A stretch of 42,326 nt of DNA. Origin: Trichodesmium sp. MAG_R02 (GTDB taxonomy: Bacteria > Cyanobacteriota > Cyanobacteriia > Cyanobacteriales > Microcoleaceae). Made by a program: the position numbers and the translations under genes. The stretch lies in NCBI GenBank assembly GCA_023356605.1, contig JAKQYE010000020.1, positions 1-42,326 of the forward strand, given 5' to 3'. Positions 18,671 to 28,340 of this stretch are shown piece after piece. The notes below the pieces were generated by a model. The model saw nothing but the letters and a program-made list of their open reading frames with translations, was not told the DNA's origin and ran no database searches. Positions within the stretch are counted from its first letter, which is position 1. Each line of letters starts with the position of its first letter.

Positions 18671-19614
18671 TCAGAAGAATGTTTGGATAATTTCTTCAAT
18701 ATTCCGAGAGAAAACTGCTTGATTATACTCCTGTAACTTCTGAAACCCCTGATCTGAAGAAAAATATCTAGCTATTAAAGTTTCTTGTTGAATATAAGTC
18801 ACAAATGGACGACGCAAAACTTCATATTTGCTAAAAGCTGCTTCTATAGCTGTTATATCATCCCACTGATTTTGCTTGTTAATCTCAGCCACCAAAGTAG
18901 CGATCGCTGCTGCATCTCCCGCCAATAGAACCCTTCCTCTATTCCATTTGGGCCGTCCTGGAGCAGAAACAGTGGCATGATGAGTATAATACGGACGTTG
19001 TATCATCAGCTCTGGAGTAGATAAAGCCGCCAACTGTTGAATTATCTCTGGAAACCCTGCTTTTTTTAACTCTTCTATAGCAACATCAATTAACTCTTCT
19101 GCCGATTTTTCTAGCAATGACTCTAATGGGAAAGCTCCATGGAGGAGATATCCCAACTGACAAGGTTGAGGAAAAAATAAAATGATTCTAGGAACATCGC
19201 TTTCGGGGATTTGATTATTTTTGATAGTTACTACCCTAGGAGAACCAGAAAAAAATCTCTCTGTTATTTCTTCTGAAAGCGCTTCTGCTCCCTGAAGTAT
19301 TCCACCACTGCCTATTGCACCAACACCACAATATTCTGGTTTACAGCAGTTTTCATGTCGGTAGACCACAGTAGGGACGTTGCATGCAACGTCCCTACAA
19401 GGTTTTGATTATGGCGATGTAGTTCATCAATTTGAAAAGCGCTGTAAAGACCGATAACCTGACCAACTTTACGGAAAGCCCTGGTTTGGTCGAAAACAAT
19501 AATATTTTCAATTCCACGTTGGCGTAAACCAAGGGCAGTTGCTAATCCCACTGGGCCAGCACCGACGATCGCTACATCATAGTCAATTTTTGGACTGGAG
19601 TTTTCGGGTTTCAT
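18671..19614 (-). pseudogene. FAD monooxygenase pseudogene (decayed duplicate)
   Basis: Second copy of the gene at 15449-16927, same strand, with high DNA identity. It starts MKPENSSPKIDYDVAIVGAG with an intact GAGPVG motif. It is then broken at 19344-19444 by a MITE that takes the place of about 554 bases of the original gene (equivalent of 16179-16732). The C-terminal part (18671-19369 frame) has lost 19 codons of the second FAD motif by deletion between two GCTGCATC direct repeats, leaving LLAGDAAAIATLV. With both lesions it cannot make a working enzyme. Confidence 0.92.
19344..19444. mobile_element. MITE family B, copy 4, inside the monooxygenase pseudogene
   Basis: A 101-base element, CAGCAGTTTTCATG to GAAAAGCGCTG, flanked by TA. 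The flanking sequences match two points of the intact gene that lie 554 bases apart, so a deletion accompanied or followed the insertion. Confidence 0.88.
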
Positions 19615-19927
19615 GGACTCAAGATTGATAATTACTAAAAATATTATATAGTATATATCTTCATAACACAGGAAATAGAGGATGGGAAATAATTAATTAT
19701 TTTCGCACAATAATTGATTTTATTTTTTATCAGGACTTATGCAGGCACTCTATATATAGCTTAATTTTATATTGAATTGTCAATACTATAATTAGTGTTT
19801 TTTCGGATAAATATTACTTTTAATGTCTATCAAAATAACGTTGCAATTTTTTGAATTAATTTGCTAAAAATATTTAATTATTAGACGATAATGACATGAT
19901 TATATTAGTTGCAAAAAAACATAAATC

Positions 19928-20028
19928 AGGACTTACGCAAAGAAACCCGGTTAAGACAGTAAATCATTGTTTTTAACACATAAATATCTACGAGAAACCG
20001 GGTTTATCAGTTTACCTGCGTAAGTCCT
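19928..20028. repeat. Palindromic repeat family D, copy 1
   Basis: A 101-base element with terminal inverted repeats AGGACTTACGCA / TGCGTAAGTCCT and an inner inverted repeat AAACCCGGTT / AACCGGGTTT. It is near-identical to 20339-20439 and 27428-27527. It would fold into a long hairpin. The surrounding region 19615-20627 has no gene. Confidence 0.88.
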
Positions 20029-20152
20029 AATGAATTTTAATTATGTTGTAACTCGTCAATATTTACTTAAATCTCACACAAATTATACAATAACGCTCCT
20101 TAGCACTCGCCAAATCGAAAATATTAGCCATAATACAATAAACCGTTATTTA

Positions 20153-20254
20153 CAGCATTTTTCATGTCTGTCGACCACAGTAGGGACGCCCTTATGCAAC
20201 GTCCCTACAAGGCTTTGGTTATGGCGATGTGGTTCATCAATTTGAAAAGCGCTG
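20153..20254. mobile_element. MITE family B, copy 5
   Basis: 102 bases, CAGCATTTTTCATG to GAAAAGCGCTG, flanked by TA on each side. Same orientation as copies 1, 4 and 6. Confidence 0.85.
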
Positions 20255-20338
20255 TAAAATATGAGTCTTTAAACGCACAAGAAATTGGTGTATAGGTTAA
20301 AGAAGAATTGGTTTACTGATACAGCAGCCTATTTAATC

Positions 20339-20439
20339 AGGACTTACGCAAAGAAACCCGGTTTCTTCAGTAAATCATTGTTTTAACACATAGATATCTA
20401 CGAGAAAGTGGGTTTGCGGAGTTTGCCTTCGTAATTCCT
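20339..20439. repeat. Palindromic repeat family D, copy 2
   Basis: Same element as 19928-20028 with a few changes (inner arm GAGAAAGTGGG, right end GTAATTCCT), so its palindrome is slightly eroded. Confidence 0.85.
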
Positions 20440-20530
20440 GATCAATTAAGTCTTCTCCGGATTTTTCTCCCAATGACTCTAATGGGAAAACTCCATGGAG
20501 GAAATATCTGAACTTACAAGATTATTGATC

Positions 20531-20620
20531 AGGACTTAAGTACGGGCACTACACGAGGGTGAGGGCGAATGCCAGAACGCCCCTAAACATGGTATTTCAA
20601 GGTTAATTTGCGTAAGTCCT
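20531..20620. repeat. Palindromic repeat family D, variant interior
   Basis: Starts AGGACTTAAGTA and ends TTGCGTAAGTCCT, so the ends match family D, but the interior carries GAGGGCGAATGCC and a different sequence. It ends eight bases after the CpcL-type gene's stop and may serve as its terminator hairpin. Confidence 0.7.
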
Positions 20621-20627
20621 GTTGATA

Positions 20628-21338
20628 TTATTTAGGTGAAAAGACTAAAATCAGAGTAATAGATAAAACTGCTAAAGATAATATAGACAAAAAGATGAGA
20701 GCTTTGCGATAAATCCCAGCACTCTCATCAATCACCACATCAAACTTCCGTAGTTGCCCTGATTGATATAACTGTTTTAGGTAATTACTGTCATAACGAG
20801 CCATCCGAGCAAAGGGTAACTCTCCTTTAGTACGCTGGGGCAAAATCCGGCAACGTTGATAAGGAACACAATTATAGCCAAAGTGTATTTCATATTCTTC
20901 CCCGTCTAACAAGGCATCCACAAAACCTTGGAGTCCTTTTGTTGCCAATATAATAGAGTAGCTAAGTTTTTCTTGATTGTTATAGACGGGGCGTCCTAAA
21001 ACTCTTTGAATACATAGTTCAACACAACGATAGTTACTGTTGGTCTCATAAATCAGTCGCCGGAATGAGTCTGAAAGCAGTAAACCTCGAATGAAATCCT
21101 TAATCGAGATCTGACCATTGCGAAGTTGAGACTCTAAATAAGGCTGTCGATAAGCTTTAATGATTTGCTGCTCGTTGAGAATTTGCCGATAAGCTGCCCC
21201 GATGATTCCATCCATCTCTGTGCCAGTGGCTAGGTTATCCAGAGTTTGCTGTCTAGGATATTCATCTCCTCGCACCTCAAATCCTTGAACCCGATGATTT
21301 TGGCTAGAGAGTGGATAGTAAAGTAAAGGAATTGTCAT
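20628..21338 (-). CDS. cpcL: Phycobilisome rod linker, membrane-anchored CpcL (CpcG2) type, 236 aa
   Basis: Linker that organises phycocyanin rods. The PBS linker domain spans about residues 10-165 with conserved pieces: MTIPLLYYPLSSQNHRVQG at the start, AAYRQI, ESQLRNGQISIKDFIRGLL, NYRCVELCIQRVLGR, and PYQRCRILPQRTKGELPF. The C-terminus ends in one hydrophobic helix (residues about 211-233, rich in Leu, Ile, Ser) rather than the core-binding tail of CpcG1. That tail is the hallmark of CpcL, which anchors rod-only phycobilisomes in the thylakoid membrane near photosystem I and NDH-1. It lies on the same strand as the three chlorophyll-antenna genes, separated from them by a dead insertion sequence. 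No strong ribosome binding site is seen before the ATG at 21336-21338. The CpcL subtype is strongly supported by the tail. Confidence 0.9.
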   Translation of the reverse strand: MTIPLLYYPLSSQNHRVQGFEVRGDEYPRQQTLDNLATGTEMDGIIGAAYRQILNEQQIIKAYRQPYLESQLRNGQISIKDFIRGLLLSDSFRRLIYETNSNYRCVELCIQRVLGRPVYNNQEKLSYSIILATKGLQGFVDALLDGEEYEIHFGYNCVPYQRCRILPQRTKGELPFARMARYDSNYLKQLYQSGQLRKFDVVIDESAGIYRKALIFLSILSLAVLSITLILVFSPK

Positions 21339-21340
21339 TT

Positions 21341-21377
21341 TAGTTAGTTATTAGTTATTAGTTATTAGTTATTAGTA
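21341..21377. repeat. TTAGTTA heptamer tract upstream of cpcL
   Basis: Five copies of a TTAGTTA unit directly upstream of the CpcL-type start codon, where promoter or leader would lie. The rest of 21378-21879 is AT-rich and shows nothing I can name. Confidence 0.85.
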
Positions 21378-21879
21378 TCTCCTACGGAAGTAGGAGTCTT
21401 GAAACACTTAATTTTCTGGCATTGTTTAATCAAGGTATGAAAATTAAAATTGGATAATCTCGAATGTTTGTTATTCAATAGTTTAGCAACTACCAACCAA
21501 TACAAATGATATCCAAATTTACTAAAGTCCACTTAATTGTCTTTTTTATTATTGGAGATGTCTATTAACCCGCATTCCGCACTTCTTAACATTAAATTAA
21601 TAAGTTTTATTGATCTATCGTCCTGAATACTCTCCCTGAAAGCTCTATAGCTATAGACATCAATTTTCGCTGTTATAAATAATTGTAACTAACTTTCTCA
21701 TAAAAAATTAGTTATTGATAAATTTATTGATATTGACTTCTAGAACAAAAATTTTTCGAGCATAATATAAGAGTCTGCGAAATGTCGGTATTAAAGAAAA
21801 GAGTCCATATTGTAGGAGGGTTAGATGGCCATTGGCTCCTACACATTGTATGATGATCAAAGGAATCATACTGCTACTT

Positions 21880-22668
21880 GGCTTTGTTACACAAAAGATT
21901 ATTAGACGGTAAAAATTAAGAATTGGAGATGGTACAAAAAACTATAGTCAGTAGGTATGAGCAAGAGAAGAGTAAATCTAAGTCCAAGTCCAAGTCTAAG
22001 TCCTTGTATCGGCTCAAAAACTGGTCTGAGTATGATGCCTCCTTAAAAATAGCCAGGAAGTATAACTTTTTGGCTGACCCCAGAGGTGGTTCAGGAGTGG
22101 CTTAATAAGACAAAAACTGGACCTAGGAGACCATTTACTGTATCTCGTCAATTACAAAAACTGAATATCCTACTGCCAGCTATACCAACTAATGAAGCCA
22201 TTCATGTGGTAGTAGACTCTACAAATTGCATCTAGGAGGGCAGGAGGCCACCGGAGAAATTATTAGTGGGGTAGTTACTACTAATGATGTCAGTGTCTCC
22301 TTTGTATTTTCTGACCTGTTGGATGGAGTAGATGGGATTATAGGCCTAGTGTCAGGAGATGGAGAGTATGACACATATAAGTGTTATGAGAAGACTAGAC
22401 AATGAGGAGCAAAGCCAACAACTCCACCCAGGAAAAATGCGGTTGATGTATCTGATAGGTCAACTAGGCAACTGTAAATGCCCACCTCATCCCAGAAATG
22501 AAAACCTTAGAAGAATCAGAAAAGTAGGGCGCCAAAAATGGAAGCATGAAAGTGGCTACCATCGACGCTCCCTATCAGAAAGCACTATGTTTAGACTGAC
22601 AGTGCTTTTCAAACAGAAAAGCGCTATAGGGAAGTTGTCAGCGATCGCTACTTTCATGCAACAAAGCC
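21880..22668 (+). mobile_element. Dead IS5-family insertion sequence, about 789 bp
   Basis: Bounded by imperfect inverted repeats GGCTTTGTTACACAAAAGA (left) and, on the other strand at the right end, GGCTTTGTTGCATGAAAGT. These are typical of IS5-group ends. CTACT occurs next to both ends and may be the target duplication. Inside is a frame-broken transposase. Confidence 0.8.
21929..22660 (+). pseudogene. IS5-family transposase remnant
   Basis: DDE transposase pieces appear in several frames: LYRLKNWSEYDASL near 22005, then after a frameshift LTPEVVQEWLNKTKTG, then HVVVDSTNC (first catalytic Asp region), GEIISGVVTTNDVSVS, DGEYDT (second Asp) and PPRKNA. Several frameshifts and stops separate them. 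An AAGTCC hexamer microsatellite at 21971-22003 encodes a Lys-Ser run before the first conserved block. It is shorter than active IS5-family transposases and cannot be functional. Confidence 0.85.
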
Positions 22669-22879
22669 CTACTGCTCTATAAAACTGATACAAAGGGTCT
22701 ATATTAAACAGGCAGGAGGTAGGAGGCAAAAGGCAGAAGGTGAACTTCAGGACTTCCTGAACGGAAGTGAGCTTAGGGGATTAAAAGTTCTGCTATCTTC
22801 GGTCGCCAGAATACTCGTCCCTTCGGCGTCGGGATTTCTCCCTACTACCTCCTGTCCTCTGGCTTATACTTTTCTTTGT
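22669..22879. terminator. Possible terminator region downstream of the antenna operon
   Basis: Between the dead IS and the stop of the PsaL-fusion gene. It holds the short palindrome TTCAGGACTTCCTGAA at 22746-22761 and an inverted pair, GGCAGGAGGTAGGAGG near 22711 and CCTACTACCTCCTGTCC near 22841. Either could form a hairpin after the minus-strand operon. No T-run typical of a strong intrinsic terminator is evident. Confidence 0.4.
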
Positions 22880-24448
22880 TCAAACAATTCCTGCTCGCCC
22901 AATTTCTAATAGAATAAAGCAGGCAAAAATTACACCACCTATTCCGCCAATCAGGAAACCAGATGTAAACATACTCCAATCCCGATAAGTTTGCAGGTTT
23001 TCTGGCAAAACACCCACTGGCTTACTTGAACCTTGAAACACTGCCATCCCATAAACGAATAGACAGATACTTAAAATTACTACCAACCCAGATGCACTGG
23101 CACCTCCAGCTAAAAGAGCTTGGTCAGTATTCCGTAATGGTCCGAGCTTAAAGAACGGTCCTAATAACAGGTATCCATGAGCCATGCCAATTTCCAACCC
23201 TCGTGCGATGGCAGATAAACCATTGCGATAAATTGGCAAGTTTCTCACCCAAGTTAGAGTTAGCTGACTGGAATTAATTGGGGTTGCTAGGTTGCCAAAC
23301 TGGGGGTTGTTTTGGAATGGCTGCACAATACCTGTAACTAGGGATTCGTTATTGAATTGAGTGTCTCCATAGAGAGCCCCGGGATTGAATTTAAGATTAC
23401 TGAAGACAAATCCACTAGCGATCGCTCTGGACCTGAGACCATGCCAAAAGTGACCCGCCAGTAGCAGACAGGCAAAAATGAGTTGGAACAACATTAACCA
23501 GGTACGAGGAGTAATAGTTCCATCAACATTAGTTACCCCCACAGGACCATAAAATGCTGAGGGATAAACTGTATCATTTACCCAGACAAAGTAAGCTGCA
23601 AAAAAGCCCATGTAAGCTAGAGCTGCCTGACTGTAAGCAAGATATGCCTCTCCCGACCAAACAAATAACCCTTTAGCCCATTTAGTAGGAGCAGTATTAA
23701 TATGCCACAAACCTCCCAAAATGCAGATAGCTCCAATCCATATATGACCGCCTACTACATCTTCTAAAGAATTGACAGCAGCCATTCCCTTCAATGTCCA
23801 ACCATCAGGAGTGATACCTACCAGATACCCGAAGATAACTTGTGGATTGAGAGTTGGTTCAGTAATCAATCGCACATTCGCGATCGCCGGATCGTACAAA
23901 CCGTTCCCATAAACAGCTTTTACTACCAGCATCAATGCTCCAATTCCCAGTAGTACTAGATGAATGCCAAGAATAGTAGTCATTTTATTACCATCTTGCC
24001 ACTGATAGCCAAATCCTTTTTCGTCGAGTTTCTCAGGTCCTAGTACGGCATGGTAAATTCCACCAGCTCCTAAAATTGCTGAACTAACTAGGTGAATAAC
24101 ACCAATAGCAAAATAGGGATAAGTATCAATAATTTCCCCATTTGCTCCAACTCCTAAACCCAGAGCAGCCATGTGGGGGAGCAAAATTAAACCCTGGTCA
24201 TACATAGGTAAGCTAGGGTCTAATCTTGATAACTCAAACAGAGTCATAGCACCTGCCCAGAGTACAATCAAGCCGGCATGGGCAATGTGGGCTCCTAATA
24301 ACTTCCCAGATAGGTCAACAAAGCGAAAATTACCTGCCCACCAAGAATAGGGTTCTTGGGAATCACGAACATAGTTCTTAACATCAACATTATTGTCTGT
24401 GGAAAATCCTAAAAACCTTAATGGATTTGTTGATTGAGTTACACTCAT
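22880..24448 (-). CDS. IsiA/Pcb-family chlorophyll antenna fused to a PsaL-like domain, 522 aa
   Basis: Residues about 1-345 are a CP43-like six-helix chlorophyll-binding antenna ([73 protein letters not shown], with regularly spaced His ligands). From about 370 to the end it matches photosystem I subunit Psa[56 protein letters not shown], then two more hydrophobic helices. The PsaL part should dock the antenna at the PSI trimer-forming interface. PsaL-fused antenna proteins of this group are known in some filamentous cyanobacteria. It starts two bases after the upstream antenna gene's stop, so the two share a transcript. No flavodoxin gene (isiB) is nearby. Iron or light regulation is likely by analogy but not shown here. 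Confidence 0.93.
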   Translation of the reverse strand: MSVTQSTNPLRFLGFSTDNNVDVKNYVRDSQEPYSWWAGNFRFVDLSGKLLGAHIAHAGLIVLWAGAMTLFELSRLDPSLPMYDQGLILLPHMAALGLGVGANGEIIDTYPYFAIGVIHLVSSAILGAGGIYHAVLGPEKLDEKGFGYQWQDGNKMTTILGIHLVLLGIGALMLVVKAVYGNGLYDPAIANVRLITEPTLNPQVIFGYLVGITPDGWTLKGMAAVNSLEDVVGGHIWIGAICILGGLWHINTAPTKWAKGLFVWSGEAYLAYSQAALAYMGFFAAYFVWVNDTVYPSAFYGPVGVTNVDGTITPRTWLMLFQLIFACLLLAGHFWHGLRSRAIASGFVFSNLKFNPGALYGDTQFNNESLVTGIVQPFQNNPQFGNLATPINSSQLTLTWVRNLPIYRNGLSAIARGLEIGMAHGYLLLGPFFKLGPLRNTDQALLAGGASASGLVVILSICLFVYGMAVFQGSSKPVGVLPENLQTYRDWSMFTSGFLIGGIGGVIFACFILLEIGRAGIV

Positions 24449-24450
24449 AA

Positions 24451-25482
24451 CTAACTTACTTGACCTCTTGTAGAATTAATAACTCTGCCTTCGATAAAGC
24501 TATAACCAGCTGCCCGTAAAGCATGGAATATATGCCCCTGTAGGAAGAAAAAACCTAACCAGAAGTGGGCATTGGCTAACCAGACCCTTGCAGTTAACGC
24601 TCCATCAGAACTAACAAATACAGGAAAGCGATCGAAGACCAGAGTCAAGGTTGGTCCATAAAATTCTGTGGGAAATACCAGAGAGTTAACAGAAACAAAC
24701 AGTGTGGCTACAAATGCCATTAAGCTTACGGCCCCAATACTGTAAGATAGATAGGCTTCTCCTGACCATACCAATATTTTTTTTGCCCAATTAAACGGTA
24801 CGGTTCTCATATGCCAGAAACCACCCAAAATACATATAGCACCAATCCATATATGGCCGCCTACTACATCTTCTAAAGAATTGACACCAGCTAGCCAGAA
24901 ACGCCCTTCTGTACCAAATAGGTAGCCGAAAATGGTTATAGGATTTAGAGTAGGATTGTAAATTACCCGCACATTTTGAATCCCTGGATCATATAATCCA
25001 CCAAATGCCATGGCTTTTGCTACAAGTAAAAAAGCACCAATTCCCAACAATACCAGATGGATACCTAGGATAGTCGTCATTTTGCCTGGATTATCCCAAC
25101 TATAACCAAAGAAAGAAAATTTTTCTTCTAGCTTGGCTGGACCTTTGAGAGAATGGAAAATACCACCAGCTCCTAAAAACGCCGAACTAATCAAATGCAA
25201 TACCCCAACTACAAAGTAGGGATAAGTATCTACAATCATACCTCCTTCACCAACTCCAAATCCTAAACGGGCTAGATTTGGTAGCACAATTAATCCTTGT
25301 TCGTACATTGGTAAAGAGGGGTCAAAATTCCCTACTTCAAATAAAGTAATAGAACCAGCCCAAAGTACAATTAAGCCAGCATGGGCTACATGAGCACCCA
25401 ATAGTTTTCCCGAGAGGTTAACAAGCCGAGCATTACCTGCTCGCCAAGGAATTTGCACGTTATCATCAGTCGCGACAGTCAT
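24451..25482 (-). CDS. IsiA/Pcb-family chlorophyll-binding antenna protein, 343 aa
   Basis: CP43-like six-transmembrane-helix chlorophyll a-binding protein of the thylakoid, standard length for IsiA. Conserved pieces include [71 protein letters not shown], and a C-terminal [20 protein letters not shown]. Histidines in helices are the expected chlorophyll ligands. The large lumenal loop of PSII CP43 is absent, which separates it from PsbC. The ATG at 25480-25482 has a strong ribosome binding site, AAGGAGA. It is second of three paralogues in a row and two bases before the PsaL-fusion gene. Whether it serves PSI or PSII cannot be read directly. Confidence 0.93.
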   Translation of the reverse strand: MTVATDDNVQIPWRAGNARLVNLSGKLLGAHVAHAGLIVLWAGSITLFEVGNFDPSLPMYEQGLIVLPNLARLGFGVGEGGMIVDTYPYFVVGVLHLISSAFLGAGGIFHSLKGPAKLEEKFSFFGYSWDNPGKMTTILGIHLVLLGIGAFLLVAKAMAFGGLYDPGIQNVRVIYNPTLNPITIFGYLFGTEGRFWLAGVNSLEDVVGGHIWIGAICILGGFWHMRTVPFNWAKKILVWSGEAYLSYSIGAVSLMAFVATLFVSVNSLVFPTEFYGPTLTLVFDRFPVFVSSDGALTARVWLANAHFWLGFFFLQGHIFHALRAAGYSFIEGRVINSTRGQVS

Positions 25483-25836
25483 CGCAATTTTTCTCCTTGT
25501 TAAATATAATCGAACTTATAGTTTTAACTACAAAGGTTGGGATTTATGGAATAGCTGAAACTAGACTACACTAAGGAGGGAAATTCTACTTTCTGCTTAT
25601 ACAGGTAGGTCTAGGTGTGATATTCTTATACCAATTCACTTTCACATTTATTGATGTCACAAATAGTTGACAACCTTAAATATCAAATAATTTCCTCAAG
25701 TTACTGAGCTCATCAAAGTTTTAAATTTTTAAAACCTTAATGCATGAATGTATGACATAAAACAGTATTAGCTATATAGAAATGTGCTATGGCATATTTA
25801 CACATTTTTTTGTAGACCTTTTCACTTGCCTTACTT
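25483..25836. other. Gap between antenna paralogues
   Basis: 354 bases, AT-rich, with no ORF of note. It is long enough to hold a separate promoter for the downstream antenna pair, but I cannot point to a convincing -10/-35 pair or a clear Fur box. Confidence 0.5.
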
Positions 25837-26949
25837 TCAGCTATAAGTTGTAGATACCTGACCCCGTAGCGCTATAAAGTTAAAGAAGGTTCCATAAGAT
25901 ATGCCTCGTTGAGCAGCGCGGGCTCGGTTGGCGTGCCATAAATGTCCTAGTAAAGCCAGAAAACCTAATGTGGCATGAACGCTGGCGAGACTAACTCGAG
26001 CATAGTTATCTCCAATTGGGCCATAAAATAGGCTAGGATAGACAATTTCGTTCGTGGACACGAATACAGCTACACTGAAGCCCGCGATCGCCAGTGCCCC
26101 CAAACTATAAGATAAGTAAGCTTCTCCCGACCAAACTAGTATCTTTTTTGCCCAACTTGTAGGCTTGGAGACAATGTGAAATAGACCGCCAACAATACAA
26201 AGTAGGCTTACCCAGACATGACCACCGATAACGTCTTCGAGATTATCGACGCTAGCCATACCAGTTATGGTCCAGCCATTGGGGCTATAGCCAAATAGAT
26301 AGCCAAAAATTCTCACAGGATCTAGGTTTGGCTGTACTAGTCGTACCTTTTCTATTAGTGGGTCGTAAATACCGCCTAAAGCTGTTGCTTTTATCACCAG
26401 TAGTCCTGCTCCAAGTCCTAACAATACTAGATGAATACCTAGAATTGTTGTCATCTTATTGCCATCTTCCCAGTTGTAGCCAAAGCCTTTTGGATCAAGC
26501 TGTTTTGGACCTAAAACGGCATGATAAATACCTCCTGCCCCCAAAACAGCAGAGCTGATGAGATGCAGCATACCGATAACGTAGTAGGGATAGGTGTCAA
26601 TCACCTCCCCACCTGCTTCGATACCAATACCTAATGTTGCTAGATGGGGCAGTAAAATTAGCTTCTGTTCGTACATTGGTAAGCTGGGGTCGAAGTGGGA
26701 TAACTCGAACAGGGTCATTGCGCCTGCCCATAGCACTATTAAACCAGCATGAGCTACATGAGCGCCCAGTAATTGTCCAGATAGGTCTTTGAACCGGATG
26801 TTGCCTCCTAGTAGTGGGGCCCCTTCCTCTTCAGTTGCCTCAAAAGACCAGCCTAGCGATCGCCAAATAGGTACCCAGAAAATTCCTCTGCTATTAGTAG
26901 ATTCAGCTTTTTCAACTGTGTTATTGTCTTCATTCTCTAATGTTTGCAT
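25837..26949 (-). CDS. IsiA/Pcb-family chlorophyll-binding antenna protein with N-terminal extension, 370 aa
   Basis: Third CP43-like antenna paralogue and first in the minus-strand order. The six-helix core starts near residue 50 ([19 protein letters not shown]). It includes [40 protein letters not shown] and ends [20 protein letters not shown]. The first 45 or so residues are an extra, charged leader ([15 protein letters not shown]... [15 protein letters not shown]) not found in the other two and absent from standard IsiA. The ATG at 26947-26949 is preceded by GAGG in the coding strand. It probably assembles with the other two antenna proteins; the tail ending GQVSTTYS lines up with the GQVS end of its neighbour, supporting common ancestry. 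Confidence 0.92.
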   Translation of the reverse strand: MQTLENEDNNTVEKAESTNSRGIFWVPIWRSLGWSFEATEEEGAPLLGGNIRFKDLSGQLLGAHVAHAGLIVLWAGAMTLFELSHFDPSLPMYEQKLILLPHLATLGIGIEAGGEVIDTYPYYVIGMLHLISSAVLGAGGIYHAVLGPKQLDPKGFGYNWEDGNKMTTILGIHLVLLGLGAGLLVIKATALGGIYDPLIEKVRLVQPNLDPVRIFGYLFGYSPNGWTITGMASVDNLEDVIGGHVWVSLLCIVGGLFHIVSKPTSWAKKILVWSGEAYLSYSLGALAIAGFSVAVFVSTNEIVYPSLFYGPIGDNYARVSLASVHATLGFLALLGHLWHANRARAAQRGISYGTFFNFIALRGQVSTTYS

Positions 26950-27427
26950 ACAAATTATATCCTCGTCCTGAAGGATATTAGCTTAAGAAACCTCAATAGT
27001 AGTCCTCTATAAATGATAAAAAATCCTAATAAAATTTGATCCAATATCAAACTTAGATGCTTTTAAAATCAATCTTTTTTTTTACTTTAGGATATTTTTT
27101 ACACAGTAAAAATCAGACTACTACTTGAGTTTTATTTTTAATAACTTTATTTCAACATAAATCATAATTTTTATCAATAAGCAAAATATGAATTTTTATT
27201 AAGAAGTATGAGTAAGGTCTGCTTATCGGTACTTGAAAAAAAAAGAAAGTAATTATAACATTAAAATTTTATATAGTCAAAGCTTGACATTTAATCAATC
27301 TGTTTCCTGATATATCTAGGTTTGAGTCATTTTAGCCAGAACAATGTATTTCCCTTACCCCTCGAAGCTTTGAAGGCATTTTCCTATTTTCCCATTCCCG
27401 AATTTAGAAACTAGAGTTGATCCTTCC
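26950..27427. promoter_or_regulatory. AT-rich upstream region of the antenna cluster
   Basis: 478 bases of very AT-rich DNA before the first antenna gene. A partial match to a Fur-type site (AATGATAAAAAATCC near 27014) exists but is weak. I see no gene in it. Confidence 0.3.
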
Positions 27428-27527
27428 GGACTTACGCAAAAAACCCGGTTAAGACAGTAAATCATTGTTTTTAACACATAAATATCTACGAGAAACTGGG
27501 TTTGCGGAGTTTGCCTTCGTAAGTCCT
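27428..27527. repeat. Palindromic repeat family D, copy 3
   Basis: 100-base copy of the element at 19928-20028, from GGACTTACGCAAA to CGTAAGTCCT. The following stretch to 27809 has no recognisable gene. Confidence 0.85.
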
Positions 27528-27809
27528 ATCCTTCTAAAAACGAGGAGAGTGTGGCTTCGACTATCTTATAGCAATAATCTCTTTACTCGCAACATGGATA
27601 ACACAGTCTCCATAGCACCGTTTTTCTCTCCATCCATCTACTATATCCGACTGCTCACAAGATCACTAGATTCTCTGTTAACTATAGCTAACCCATTCAA
27701 ATGACATCAATCTTTGAGATCAAATCCAGTAGTATCGGTACAATTAATGCCTCGTAGGGGTTTTATTACCAAATCTAAGCCCTCTCCTGCAAGCGAGGGT
27801 GACTCTTTA

Positions 27810-27910
27810 CAGCAGTTTTTATATCGCTAGAACACAGTAGGGACCTTCCATGGAACGTCCCTACAAGGTTTTAGTTATGGCGATGTAGTTCATCAACTTG
27901 AAAAGCTCTG
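27810..27910. mobile_element. MITE family B, copy 6
   Basis: 101 bases, CAGCAGTTTTTAT to GAAAAGCTCTG, flanked by TA. It lies directly next to the nadB fragment that follows. Confidence 0.85.
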
Positions 27911-27922
27911 TAAAAGAGGTAA

Positions 27923-28041
27923 TGAAGCACTTGGGGGTGAGGGTGAGCTGCTTCCAGAGTCATTGCCAATTTTTTTTCTTTGCGGTCGAAGGCAACTCCC
28001 ATTTCTACTTGATGAGCGATCGCCTTAACAGCATTCTCCAT
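27923..28041 (-). pseudogene. nadB fragment (duplicated piece of L-aspartate oxidase)
   Basis: About 119 bases nearly identical to 33650-33768 inside nadB. It encodes ENAVKAIAHQVEMGVAFDRK followed by a matching LAMTLEAAHPHPQVLH stretch. No start, FAD site or remainder of the gene is present. It is a scar of a duplication or rearrangement, with a MITE at one edge. Confidence 0.9.
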
Positions 28042-28067
28042 ATTATTAGTCATTGACTTTCAATAAC

Positions 28068-28167
28068 AGGACTTACCCAAAGACACTATTAACGAAAAAC
28101 CAGGAAATAGAATCAAGCCAACCTCACTAAGAATATACACTATATGTAGTCTGCCTGCCTAAGTCCT
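28068..28167. repeat. Family D-like palindrome ends, variant interior
   Basis: Begins AGGACTTACCCAAAG and ends GCCTGCCTAAGTCCT. The ends match family D while the roughly 75-base interior differs. It lies between the nadB fragment and the nicotinamidase gene. The rest of 28168-28340 is unremarkable. Confidence 0.65.
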
Positions 28168-28340
28168 GAATAAGTCAAAATTTAGATCAAGCATTCATCA
28201 ACCGTAGTTAGCAGTTACAAACCCTCGGCAATAAACATTTAGAAAGGTATTTAAACCTCTCTTAAACCTTTCGGTTTATAGAAACTAGTGATTTCAACTA
28301 AGACTGCTAAAAGCTAATAGCTAGTTAAGTGAATCAGCTT

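Noticed and set aside
20030-20245. A 71-codon plus-strand ORF between two palindromic repeats
   Set aside because: It starts at the edge of a family D element and ends inside a MITE; nothing protein-like is conserved.
26950-27060. A Fur box controlling the antenna genes
   Set aside because: Only a partial AT-rich match (AATGATAAAAAAT) in DNA that is AT-rich throughout; not distinguishable from chance by eye.
27465-27704. A 79-codon plus-strand ORF near the nadB fragment
   Set aside because: Its first part is read from a family D palindrome and the rest has no recognisable motif; no ribosome binding site.
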